Assembly (NCBI GenBank): GCA_965226025.1
Contig: CBDDCD010000002.1
Span: 930,001-994,000, forward strand
Length of the DNA: 64,000 nucleotides
Reading direction: 5' to 3'
Origin: Moanibacter sp965226025
Lineage (GTDB): Bacteria > Verrucomicrobiota > Verrucomicrobiia > Opitutales > UBA2987
A model generated the notes under the pieces. It saw only the letters and a program-made list of their open reading frames with translations, made no database searches and was not told where the DNA came from. Shown here piece by piece: positions 53,738 to 61,628 of this stretch (within the stretch, counting starts at the first letter, position 1; every line of letters starts with the position of its first letter). The translations under genes and the position numbers were made by a program.

Positions 53738-54112
53738 ATGCGCCAGCGACTGACCGCCCGGGAGCGCCTCAAGCGCAAAGTCGACTTCGCTGCCGTGAAG
53801 CGGCTGGGCAAAAAGAGCGACTGTGGGCCTTTCCTCGTGCAAATCCGGAATATATTGGATGTGACCGGGCAGGTGCCGCTTCGTCGGATCGGCGTTATCG
53901 CCTCAAAAAGGGTTGGATCGGCGGTGAGACGAAACCGTGCTAAACGGCTGCTGCGAGAGCTCTTTCGATGCAATCAGGGGATCCTGCCCCGGAGGGTCGA
54001 TGTCGTTGTGATCGCCCGTAAATCCATATTCGATTTCACCCTTGATGAGTTGGAAGTTCGCTATTTGCAGGCTTGTCAGCGCCTCGCCCCTCTGGATATT
54101 AGCGGAAGATGA
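53738..54112 (+). CDS. rnpA: Ribonuclease P protein component
   Basis: 124 residues, the usual size. It assists the RNase P RNA in trimming tRNA 5' ends. The conserved RNA-binding block IGVIASKRVGSAVRRNRAKR is present, with the expected RNR core. The start lies 8 bp after a hairpin element and lacks a clear Shine-Dalgarno sequence. The stop overlaps yidD by 4 bp. Confidence 0.92.
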   Translation: MRQRLTARERLKRKVDFAAVKRLGKKSDCGPFLVQIRNILDVTGQVPLRRIGVIASKRVGSAVRRNRAKRLLRELFRCNQGILPRRVDVVVIARKSIFDFTLDELEVRYLQACQRLAPLDISGR

Positions 54113-54435
54113 CCCGAATTCAAAACCTCTTGCTGCTCCTGGGTCGATGGGTGGCCGTGGTCATCAGGGGGTATCAGCTGCTTTTTTCCCCGCTCAAGCG
54201 AGTGCTGCTGGGACCGCATGCTGGGTGCCGTTTCCATCCCTCCTGCTCGCAGTATGCGTTAGTCAGCTTTCGCCGGTTTGGAATCGGCCGGGGCGCTTGG
54301 TTGGCCCTTAAACGGGTTTTGAAATGCCACCCCTTCAGCGCCGGCGGATTCGATCCGGTGCCGAATGGCAAATCAAAAGTTGGGCGGGGCGAAACTGAAG
54401 CGATATCCCGTCCATGCCTCCCCGATAATGGATAG
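54109..54435 (+). CDS. yidD: Membrane protein insertion efficiency factor YidD
   Basis: 108 residues. A hydrophobic start (LLLLLGRWVAVVIRGYQLLF) is followed by the family motif GCRFHPSCSQYALVSFRRFG and LKRVLKCHPFSAGGFDPVP. It helps YidC insert membrane proteins. It overlaps rnpA by 4 bp and yidC by 8 bp. Confidence 0.9.
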   Translation: MTRIQNLLLLLGRWVAVVIRGYQLLFSPLKRVLLGPHAGCRFHPSCSQYALVSFRRFGIGRGAWLALKRVLKCHPFSAGGFDPVPNGKSKVGRGETEAISRPCLPDNG

Positions 54436-56242
54436 GACCTATACGCTTTTCGGGATTCTCCTCGTTGGAACCGCGTTGGCGTTTATCTTTTTGCAGCCCT
54501 CTGCGCCGCGAAGAGAACGACCGGTCCCACTCGATCCATCTGAAGAGCTCGATCGAATCAATGAGGATCCGGTATTCTCCGAGGCTCAGGACCAGGACCA
54601 AACCGAAGGCGCGAAGATCCCGGGTTTCGCTCCCGCGGCAGATCCGCTGGTACGTCTCCAGGAGCCTGCGCTCGACTCGCAGTGGGAAGGTCCGGAAGAG
54701 ATCAATGTCCTTGAGAATTCGTTTATTCGGGTGGAATTCACAAGCCGGGGAGGAGCGATCAGACAGGTTGCGTTGAAGAAGTTCCCGGCGGTGCAGGGGG
54801 AGTCGCGTCCGTATGTCTTTAACGAGGGAAGCAATCTGCCTGCTTTAGGCATAAGCCGACTGCGCGAAGACGGCTCTCTCGAGCAATACGCTCCAACCTA
54901 CGATCTCCTTCGGCTGGAGGACACGGCGATCGAATTTCATCGCGAATTGCACCCTGGAATCGAGCTCGTCCGGCGCTTCGAACTCTCAGAGGCCACGGAG
55001 GGAGCCGCTCCTTACGTTCTCAATCATGTCTCCCGCTTCATCAACAGATCCGGCAGCATCTTCAATGTGGACCAGATTTTCGTCAACGTCGGTACAGCCC
55101 CTCCGACCCTCTCCGACCCCTCCGGTTTCATCCTCAATTTCTCCTACTATCAGCCGGAGGACTTTGAGAGCATCAACGTCAGCAAGTTCAAGGGGAGTCG
55201 GGGATTTCTCGGCTTCTTTGCCAAAGATCCGGTAAGCATGGTAAAGGATCCTGTGAGGACCTTGTGGGCGGCCACAACAAATCAGTTCTTCACCTCCATT
55301 CTGACCCCCCAGGAGCCCGGCAGCGGAATCCTGGCCGAGCCGTCGGTCCTTCCTTCCGAAACCGAGAACGGCCCTCTCCGGATCGGAGTGACCGGCAATA
55401 TCGAGTTCGACCTGCCGGCGATTAAGCCGAATTCCGAATTGGAGTTGAGTTTTCAGTACTACGTGGGCCCCAAGGAGTACGCGCGACTCAAGAAGTTGGA
55501 ACAGAGGCAGGATCAGGTGATGCAATTCGGGTTCTTCGGCATCATTGGCAAGGGTTTGCTCCACCTGATGCTTCTACTTCACAAGGGAGTGGGGAACTAC
55601 GGCCTGGCGATCTTGATGATGACGGTGATCATCCGTCTTCTCATGTGGCCCCTTACGGCGAAGGCGACCCAGACAACCAAGCGGATGCAGCAGCTGCAGG
55701 GACCCTTGCAGGAGCTGCGCGAGAAATACAAGGACAACCAGGAGAAACTAAACAAAGAGATGATGAAGATGTGGAAGGAACACGGGGTCAATCCGTTTGC
55801 CGGATGCATTCCCATTTTCGTTCAGCTTCCGATCTTCTTCGCCCTCTTCCAGATGTTGCGTGGCGCCTCGGAATTGAGGTTCGCCAGCTTTCTTTGGATC
55901 CGGGATCTCTCCCTTCCCGATACGATCGCGACCATCGCAGGATTTCCTCTCAACCCGCTACCTATTGCGATGACCGCCTCCATGTATTACTTGATGAGAA
56001 TGACGCCGATGAATATGGATCCTATGCAGCAGAAGATCTACCGTCTGCTGCCTTTCGTATTCATTATTTTCTTTTACAGGTTTTCCGCCGGCCTTACACT
56101 CTACTGGACGATGTCGAACGGCTTCTCCATTCTTCAGCAGTACATGACAAACCGAAAAAAGGACCCAGCCCCTCCTCCGGCGGCAACCACGCCCACCAAA
56201 CCAGCGAAAGCGAGAAAAAGGTCGAAGCGTAAACAGAAATAG
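54428..56242 (+). CDS. yidC: Membrane protein insertase YidC
   Basis: 604 residues from MDRTYTLFGILLVGTALAFI, chosen over an upstream ATG at 54365 because the first helix begins directly. After helix 1 comes a large periplasmic beta domain (residues about 90-370), then the conserved core: LLMLLHKGVGNYGLAILMMT, IIRLLMWPLTAKATQTTKRM, NPFAGCIPIFVQLPIFFALF and the last helices near MDPMQQKIYRLLPFVFIIFF. It inserts and folds inner-membrane proteins. A Lys/Arg-rich tail ends the chain. Confidence 0.94.
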   Translation: MDRTYTLFGILLVGTALAFIFLQPSAPRRERPVPLDPSEELDRINEDPVFSEAQDQDQTEGAKIPGFAPAADPLVRLQEPALDSQWEGPEEINVLENSFIRVEFTSRGGAIRQVALKKFPAVQGESRPYVFNEGSNLPALGISRLREDGSLEQYAPTYDLLRLEDTAIEFHRELHPGIELVRRFELSEATEGAAPYVLNHVSRFINRSGSIFNVDQIFVNVGTAPPTLSDPSGFILNFSYYQPEDFESINVSKFKGSRGFLGFFAKDPVSMVKDPVRTLWAATTNQFFTSILTPQEPGSGILAEPSVLPSETENGPLRIGVTGNIEFDLPAIKPNSELELSFQYYVGPKEYARLKKLEQRQDQVMQFGFFGIIGKGLLHLMLLLHKGVGNYGLAILMMTVIIRLLMWPLTAKATQTTKRMQQLQGPLQELREKYKDNQEKLNKEMMKMWKEHGVNPFAGCIPIFVQLPIFFALFQMLRGASELRFASFLWIRDLSLPDTIATIAGFPLNPLPIAMTASMYYLMRMTPMNMDPMQQKIYRLLPFVFIIFFYRFSAGLTLYWTMSNGFSILQQYMTNRKKDPAPPPAATTPTKPAKARKRSKRKQK

Positions 56243-56253
56243 GTTGATCTACG

Positions 56254-57006
56254 ATGTCCGGCCATAGCAAGTGGGCGACCACCAGACGCCATAAAGCGGC
56301 GATCGATGCCAAGCGTGGGAAGCTCTTCAGCGTCATCGCAAACGAGCTGACCCTTGTCGCCCGTGACGGTGGCGCTAACCCCGAATTCAATCCCCGGCTT
56401 CGCACCCTTTTGAATAAGGCCAAGACGGCCAACATGCCCAGCGACAATATCGACAGGGCGGTGAAAAAAGGGACCGGGGAGCTACCCGGAGTGACTTTCG
56501 AGGAGCTCACCTACGAGGGCTACGGCCCGGGAGGAGTGGGGCTCATTGTCGAGGTGGCGACGGACAATAGGAATCGAAGCGCTTCGGCGGTTCGCAGTAC
56601 CTTCACAAGAGCGGGCGGGAACCTTGCTGGGTCGGGAGCGCTGGCTTTTAACTTTCAAAAGCAGGGCCAGTTTCTGATCGGCGCGGAAAAGACGAACGAG
56701 GACGGTCTGATGGAGGCGGTGCTCGATCATGGAGCCGAGGACATCAGATCCGAAGAGGACCACTTCGAGGTACTCTGCCCGCTTGGGGATTTTGACTCGG
56801 TGGCAGAGGCCCTGGAGAAGGCAGGCATCGAGTCGGACTCATCGGAGCTTGCCTGGGTACCCAACACGCTGATCCCTGTCACCGATACCGATACCGCCAA
56901 AAAAGTCCTCCGTCTGATCGAGGACCTCGAGGATCTGGAGGATGTCCAGCACGTCTACGCCAATTTCGATATCGACGACAGCCTTCTTGAGGAGTCGGAG
57001 AATTGA
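56254..57006 (+). CDS. yebC: YebC/PmpR-family protein
   Basis: 250 residues, standard length. MSGHSKWATTRRHKAAIDAK is the family's N-terminus (usual form MAGHSKWxxIxHxKxxxDxK). FNPRLRTLLNKAKTANMPSD and the three-domain layout follow. YebC proteins are annotated as transcriptional regulators and, more recently, as translation factors. It lies 11 bp after yidC. The stop is in a hairpin shared with the convergent M50 gene. Confidence 0.92.
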   Translation: MSGHSKWATTRRHKAAIDAKRGKLFSVIANELTLVARDGGANPEFNPRLRTLLNKAKTANMPSDNIDRAVKKGTGELPGVTFEELTYEGYGPGGVGLIVEVATDNRNRSASAVRSTFTRAGGNLAGSGALAFNFQKQGQFLIGAEKTNEDGLMEAVLDHGAEDIRSEEDHFEVLCPLGDFDSVAEALEKAGIESDSSELAWVPNTLIPVTDTDTAKKVLRLIEDLEDLEDVQHVYANFDIDDSLLEESEN

Positions 57007-57024
57007 CCGAACCCATTCGGTCAA
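57003..57024. terminator. Shared hairpin of yebC and the M50 protease gene
   Basis: Perfect palindrome TTGACCGAA-N4-TTCGGTCAA. TGA stop codons of both convergent genes lie in its arms (57004-57006 and 57021-57023). No U-tract. Confidence 0.55.
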
Positions 57025-57683
57025 CCAGCGATCAGTACCATGATCAGGAGGAACGGAAAGCGGGCATACTGTACAGCCGTTCCCATTAGGATTCGAAAAG
57101 GTGGGAGGTTGATCAGCACGAGCATGATGATGAGCCCATACATGGAGAGACGGTAGAAGCTCTCCTCGCTCATTCCGGTGAGATAGCGCAGAAAATGGGA
57201 GCCGTCGAGAGGGGGTATGGGGATGAGATTGAAAACGATCAAAGCACAGTTGATTGTTATGATGGGGAAGATGAGTTGATTAATATCGAAGCTGAGGCGC
57301 ATAAGAATTCCTCCTAGCAGGGCGGCTCCGAGCGCGATGACGGCATTTGAGAGCGGCCCTGCCGCCACTACTATGAGGTGATGCCCCGGCCTTCGCCGAA
57401 AATGATTCATGTTTACCTGCACGGGCCTCCCCCATCCGAGCATGAAGAATCCCTGACCGGCCGCCATGGGAGAGAAGATGTTGAAGAGAGGAATTAGGCC
57501 CGTACCGATGGGGTCGAGATGTGCCAACGGGTTAAGAGTAACGCGGCCTTGAAGACGGGGGAGGTCGTCCCCCAACCGATCGGCCGCGATGGCGTGGCCC
57601 CATTCGTGAATCGCAATGCTGCTGGCGAGAATCAGATAGACGATAAGACCCTGGCGCAAAAGCTCAACCGTATCGGGATCCAT
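57021..57683 (-). CDS. Site-2-protease-like membrane metallopeptidase (M50)
   Basis: 220 residues with about five membrane segments. IAIHEWGHAIAADRLGDD holds the HExxH zinc motif. LTIPPLDGSHFLRYL-like text (IPIPPLDGSHFL) supplies the third ligand Asp. NMNHFRRRPGHHLIVVAAGPLSN is the usual mid-region. Family: rseP/FtsH-independent small rhomboid-unrelated S2P group. Substrate unknown. It converges with yebC. Confidence 0.82.
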   Translation of the reverse strand: MDPDTVELLRQGLIVYLILASSIAIHEWGHAIAADRLGDDLPRLQGRVTLNPLAHLDPIGTGLIPLFNIFSPMAAGQGFFMLGWGRPVQVNMNHFRRRPGHHLIVVAAGPLSNAVIALGAALLGGILMRLSFDINQLIFPIITINCALIVFNLIPIPPLDGSHFLRYLTGMSEESFYRLSMYGLIIMLVLINLPPFRILMGTAVQYARFPFLLIMVLIAG

Positions 57684-57726
57684 TGCCCACTTACTGCTCC
57701 ATTAGACACCTCTTGTAAACACGTTT

Positions 57727-57823
57727 CTAGCCTGCTTTTTTCGTGACCTGAGAGCGCCGGCGCGTCGAGAGGGAGATATTGCCGGAGATGGGCTGCCCGG
57801 GCGTTTGTGATAAAAGCAGGCTA
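57727..57823. repeat. TAGCCTGCTTTT hairpin element
   Basis: CTAGCCTGCTTTT (57727-57739) pairs with AAAAGCAGGCTA (57812-57823). Compared with the TAGCCCGCTTT family, both arms carry a matching change (CCCG to CCTG, CGGG to CAGG). The stop TAG of the TPR lipoprotein gene is its right outer end. Confidence 0.65.
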
Positions 57824-58705
57824 ATTTTTCGCTTTGTCGATTACCTCCTGGCGGCTCATTTCAAGCTCCGTAGTCTCAACTTTCGAGGCGAGGGTGAGGG
57901 CTTCTTCGGATCGGTTCAGCATGACAAGAGCGTTGGCTCGATGGAGCCGGACCGCGTCCGCCTCCAGACCGGGTTCAGCGCCATCCTGGAGAGCGGTCCA
58001 GAGCGATAGGGCAGTCTCCCAGTCCGGATTTTTTACATCATAAAAGGATTCGGCGTAGCGGAACCGGTAGGCGCGGTTCTCGGGTTCGAGACGTGCGGCA
58101 TCGGCAAAGGCATGGAGCGTGCTCTCGTCCAGTTCACTTTCAGTGAATATTCCGCTCATCAGTATTTTTCGGCGGAAGACATGCATGGTTTCACCGATCT
58201 GGTAGTAATAGAGCGCGGTTTCCGGACTCAATTCTATGGCTTGGAGGAAAAAGCCGAGGGCCTCTTTGACTTTTCCGTTCTCGGCCATGTAGTTTCCCAG
58301 TTGCTGCTTGACCGATGCGATCTTGGGATCGATCTGATCGGCGTTCAGAAACTGGAGGGCGGCGTGCTCGTATTGTCCGATCTTGTAAAGAAGTTTACCA
58401 TAGAGGACGTAGGCTATGGCGTTGCCGGGGTTGCGGAGCAGGTATTCTTCGTAGGCGTGTGCGACCCGTTGGATCTTATCCTCAAATTCCGCCTCACCGT
58501 AGGAACCGGCCCGCGCATCGATATCCTTGAATATCGCTTCCTGTTTTCGGACGATATCTGTTAGTTTTCGATCGGCAAAGGACTCGCTTGGCAGCTCTGC
58601 CTGCGAGCCTTGCCTGATTTCGCGATTCTCGTTGACCTCTGGAGTATGGCCGCAGGCGGCCAAGAGGAGAATCGAAAGAGCAACCGCAAGGATTCTTCCG
58701 GACAT
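57821..58705 (-). CDS. TPR-repeat lipoprotein
   Basis: About 294 residues from MSGRILAVALSILLLAACGH, whose LLAAC is a lipobox; a start at 58753 is also possible. Several tetratricopeptide-like helices follow (NAIAYVLYGKLLYKIGQYEH, VKEALGFFLQAIELSPETAL, DWETALSLWTALQDGAEPGL). It is a likely protein-binding scaffold in the envelope. The TAG stop is part of a hairpin element. Confidence 0.75.
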   Translation of the reverse strand: MSGRILAVALSILLLAACGHTPEVNENREIRQGSQAELPSESFADRKLTDIVRKQEAIFKDIDARAGSYGEAEFEDKIQRVAHAYEEYLLRNPGNAIAYVLYGKLLYKIGQYEHAALQFLNADQIDPKIASVKQQLGNYMAENGKVKEALGFFLQAIELSPETALYYYQIGETMHVFRRKILMSGIFTESELDESTLHAFADAARLEPENRAYRFRYAESFYDVKNPDWETALSLWTALQDGAEPGLEADAVRLHRANALVMLNRSEEALTLASKVETTELEMSRQEVIDKAKN

Positions 58706-58833
58706 TCCGTCGCCGCTGCGTGGTGCAGTTACAAGCGCCTTATCCAACATCATTGAGGTTCAGAACCTAGCCCGCTTTTCGTGGGCGGCAAGCAGCCACG
58801 CTTCGACAGGTAGATCCTGGTGGGAAAGGAAGA

Positions 58834-58933
58834 AAGGAATCTGTCGGTAAGAAGTTGGTCGCAATTTACGACCGTCAAATTCCGAACCGAAGTTCGAGTC
58901 TGTTGCGAAGTGCAAAGCCCGACAGATTCCTAG
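58834..58933. repeat. CTGTCGG hairpin element after fmdB
   Basis: AAGGAATCTGTCGG (58834-58847) pairs with CCGACAGATTCCTAG (58919-58933). The arms are the same as those of the element at 22076-22174, but the centres differ. The stop TAG of fmdB (58930-58932) is the right outer end. A half copy of the TAGCCCGCTTTT family lies just before it at 58767-58779. Confidence 0.65.
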
Positions 58934-59148
58934 TTCAAACCACAGCTACCCCCGGGAATGCCGCAGGTGGGGCACTCCGGTGCGCCGGTGGGTTCGCTCT
59001 TTCCCGAACCGCTGCCCGGCGAGAAGCTTGAAAACTGCTTCTCAAGATTGCGACCATGGCACTCCGGACACTCGGGGTCGGTTGAGGGCTGCACGAGCAA
59101 CTCAAAGTCGTGGTCGCAGTCGGAACAGTTGTACTCGAAGATCGGCAT
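58930..59148 (-). CDS. FmdB-family zinc-ribbon protein
   Basis: 72 residues: MPIFEYNCSDCDHDFELLVQ and PECPECHGRNLEKQFSSFSP hold two CxxC pairs of a zinc ribbon. A third cysteine cluster (PECPTCGIPGGSCGLN) ends the chain, as in the FmdB/DUF35-like putative regulatory group. Function unknown. It is followed by the SRAP gene upstream on the same strand by 11 bp spacing, a possible pair. Confidence 0.85.
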   Translation of the reverse strand: MPIFEYNCSDCDHDFELLVQPSTDPECPECHGRNLEKQFSSFSPGSGSGKSEPTGAPECPTCGIPGGSCGLN

Positions 59149-59159
59149 CTTACCTATCT

Positions 59160-59939
59160 CTATTGAATTCTATCCTGGGCCTTTCCTGCATCTTGGTCAA
59201 GGTCGGGGAATAGGATGCCCTGCGGGTCAAGAAACTGACCGGATTCGAGATCGATCTCTGCGAGCAGTTCCGGGCCGTCGTTGTTCGGACTGTTGACAAG
59301 ATTCGAGATAGGAATGCGCCGCATACTCTGGGAGGGGAAAGGTTGGAAAAGGGGTTCAAGCGGTTTTCTTTCCGATTCCGAAGGATCGAGCCACAGATCG
59401 AAAACATCCTCACTCAGGATCACAGGCATTCGGTGATGCACATGCTCCATAATTTCGTTGGCTGAAGTTGTGAGGATGGCACAGGTCTCCCGATTCGCTC
59501 CCTCAGAGTCGCGCCAACTTTCCCAGAGCCCGGCAAGTGCCATTGGTTGGTGGTGGGCAAGCGTGAAGAAGTAGGGTTGCTTTCGCCCACCATCTTCAGG
59601 GCGGTTCCACTCGTAGAATCCACTGGCCGGGATGATGCAACGTCGATTCTTGAAGGCGGCGCGGAAAGCGGGCTTTTCGGCCGCCGTTTCGCTACGGGCG
59701 TTGATCATCTTGTAACCGATCTTCGGATCCTTGGCCCAGAAGGGCACGAGTCCCCAGCCCAAATTCACGCCCTCCCTGGACCCATCTTCACGGGAGGCTC
59801 GAATCGCCGCAACCGGCTGGCTCGGACAGATGTTGAATCGCGGTCGAAGCGCCTTGAGCAACTCCTCACTCATCTTATTGAGAAGGAATCGCGGAGCCAG
59901 CTCCTCCTGTTTCGCCATTAACGCGTAGCGTCCACACAT
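59160..59939 (-). CDS. SRAP/YedK-type abasic-site protein
   Basis: 259 residues from MCGRYALMAKQEELAPRFLL; the Cys after Met is the catalytic residue of SOS response-associated peptidases, which cross-link to abasic sites in single-stranded DNA. Further motifs are RFNICPSQPVAAIR, GWGLVPFWAKDPKIGYKMIN, INARSETAAEKPAFRAAFKN and RRCIIPASGFYEWN, with active-site Asn and Glu, then HHRMPVIL with His. A longer frame upstream was rejected because Met-Cys must be the start. Confidence 0.92.
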   Translation of the reverse strand: MCGRYALMAKQEELAPRFLLNKMSEELLKALRPRFNICPSQPVAAIRASREDGSREGVNLGWGLVPFWAKDPKIGYKMINARSETAAEKPAFRAAFKNRRCIIPASGFYEWNRPEDGGRKQPYFFTLAHHQPMALAGLWESWRDSEGANRETCAILTTSANEIMEHVHHRMPVILSEDVFDLWLDPSESERKPLEPLFQPFPSQSMRRIPISNLVNSPNNDGPELLAEIDLESGQFLDPQGILFPDLDQDAGKAQDRIQ

Positions 59940-60017
59940 TTTAGTCGTATTTTGGTCCTTTCTGGGGGAAAACAGGGAAAATGGCAATCCAAGGAGAAAG
60001 TGCGACGGGATCCTATC

Positions 60018-61163
60018 ATGACGCTTTCTGAGCTGCATAGAAATGAGGCGATTCGCCTGAGAGAGTTTCCCATTGCGAGGGAGAGCGTCTTTCTTGCCAA
60101 TGCCGCGATCTGCCCGCTTCCGGCAAGGGTGGGTGAGGCGATGAAGGGTTTTGTCGATAAGGCGATGCGGAGAATGATCGATTTTGACAGCTACGAAGGA
60201 TTTTACGAGGAGACGCGGGACTTCGCCGCCGACCTTCTGCAATGCCCGCCTCGGAACCTCGCGCTCCTTGGTCCCACCTCGGTTGGGCTGTCGCTGGTGG
60301 CCAACGGGCTCTCCTTCAGGCAAGGGGATAATGTTGTATACTATCATGACGACTATCCCTCCAACGCGGTGGTATGGATGAACCTGGCGGAGAGAGAAGT
60401 GGAGCTCCGTACTGTCTCGCCGGTGGAGCAGGGAAGGATTACGGTGGACGATTTGAAAGGGCTGGTTGACTCTCGAACTCGATTGGTCGCGCTTTCGTCG
60501 GCCCACTTCGTCAGTGGATATCGGATCGATCTCGAATCGATCGGCGAATGGGTCAGACGTTCGAATGCCCTTTTCTGTGTTGATGGCATCCAGACCTTGG
60601 GGGCGGTTCGAACTACGGTGGAGTCGGTCGATTTTCTAGTGGCCGACGCCCACAAGTGGCTTCTGGGCCCCCCGGCGATTGGACTGTTCTACGTCAATCC
60701 CGGGATCGAGGAGCAGCTTAGACCGACTCTGTTGGGTTGGCACAGTGTCGAGTGTCCGGATTTCATCACACCGGAGAAGGTGATTCACAAAAGTGACGCA
60801 AGACGCTACGAGGCGGGTTCGCCGAATCTGCCTGGACTCATCGCCCTCAATGCATCGCTCCGCCTCCTCCTCGATTTCTCCATCGAGGCAATTGAAGAAA
60901 GGGTGACCGGGTATACCAGGCATATTCGGGAGAGGGTCCGGCAAAGGGGCTACACTTTAGCCTGCCGTGATGACGACCGTCTGTCCGGCATCTGTTCATT
61001 CCGGAAAGAAGATGCCGATATAGAAGCTCTCCACGATGATCTCCAGCGAGCTCAGATCGTCTCCTCATTGCGCTCGACACCCGATGGGAAACAGTGGATC
61101 CGGTTCTCGCCCCACTGTTACAATACGATGGACGAGATTAATCGGGCACTTGAAATTCTCTGA
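60018..61163 (+). CDS. Class V aminotransferase (cysteine desulfurase-like)
   Basis: About 381 residues from MTLSELHRNEAIRLREFPIA. PLP fold type I: FLANAAICPLPARVGEAMKG, GPTSVGLSLVANGLSFRQGD, VYYHDDYPSNAVVWMNLAER, FCVDGIQTLGAVRTTVESVD (Asp-Gly and Gln for the cofactor ring), VADAHKWLLGPPAIGLFYVN (the PLP Lys), and ARRYEAGSPNLPGLIALNAS. No Cys loop for desulfurase activity was seen, so it may act on another amino donor. Divergent from the SRAP gene. Confidence 0.82.
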   Translation: MTLSELHRNEAIRLREFPIARESVFLANAAICPLPARVGEAMKGFVDKAMRRMIDFDSYEGFYEETRDFAADLLQCPPRNLALLGPTSVGLSLVANGLSFRQGDNVVYYHDDYPSNAVVWMNLAEREVELRTVSPVEQGRITVDDLKGLVDSRTRLVALSSAHFVSGYRIDLESIGEWVRRSNALFCVDGIQTLGAVRTTVESVDFLVADAHKWLLGPPAIGLFYVNPGIEEQLRPTLLGWHSVECPDFITPEKVIHKSDARRYEAGSPNLPGLIALNASLRLLLDFSIEAIEERVTGYTRHIRERVRQRGYTLACRDDDRLSGICSFRKEDADIEALHDDLQRAQIVSSLRSTPDGKQWIRFSPHCYNTMDEINRALEIL

Positions 61164-61488
61164 GAAGATGCAACAACGAGAACTTGGGAATCTGTCGGAC
61201 AAACTCTGCCGCGTGCGAGGCAATCCTGCGGCAGAGTTCGACATACTCCTACTTTGAAGTCATGACACCTTTAATAGTAGTCGCCGTCGTCGTCTTCATA
61301 CTCGTCGACGTCGTAGTTGTGGCGATTATTTTTTAGTCTCGGGGGAGAAAGAGTAGAGCCCACTCAAAGTTGGAGATGCTCGCTCAGCGTTTCGGTCTCG
61401 GAATCGTGGGCGGCGAGCGGTTTCGATTATCTGATGTGAGACTCTGGCGACGGCCGGAGTGGAGATAAACTCTTCGATCGAATCATGA
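61164..61488. other. Gene-free stretch with degenerate hairpin
   Basis: GGGAATCTGTCGGAC (61178-61192) opens a degenerate member of the CTGTCGGAC family, with an inner AACTCTGCCGC/GCGGCAGAGTT pair. A short acidic minus-strand frame (61260-61350) may be a relic; it was not called. Confidence 0.4.
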
Positions 61489-61628
61489 TTGAAGGTCTTC
61501 CGGAACGGAGTGCGATATGGAGTAATCCGGGTCTGTCTTTCCGATAGGCCGCGAAACGTGATACCGGATTGGGCGAAGGAATGGGAAGATAGGAGTTTTC
61601 GCTGGTTTACTTGGAGCCCTCATATCTG

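Noticed and set aside
61260..61350. Short acidic minus-strand frame ending YEDDDGDYY
   Set aside because: No start context or family; likely a relic or chance.
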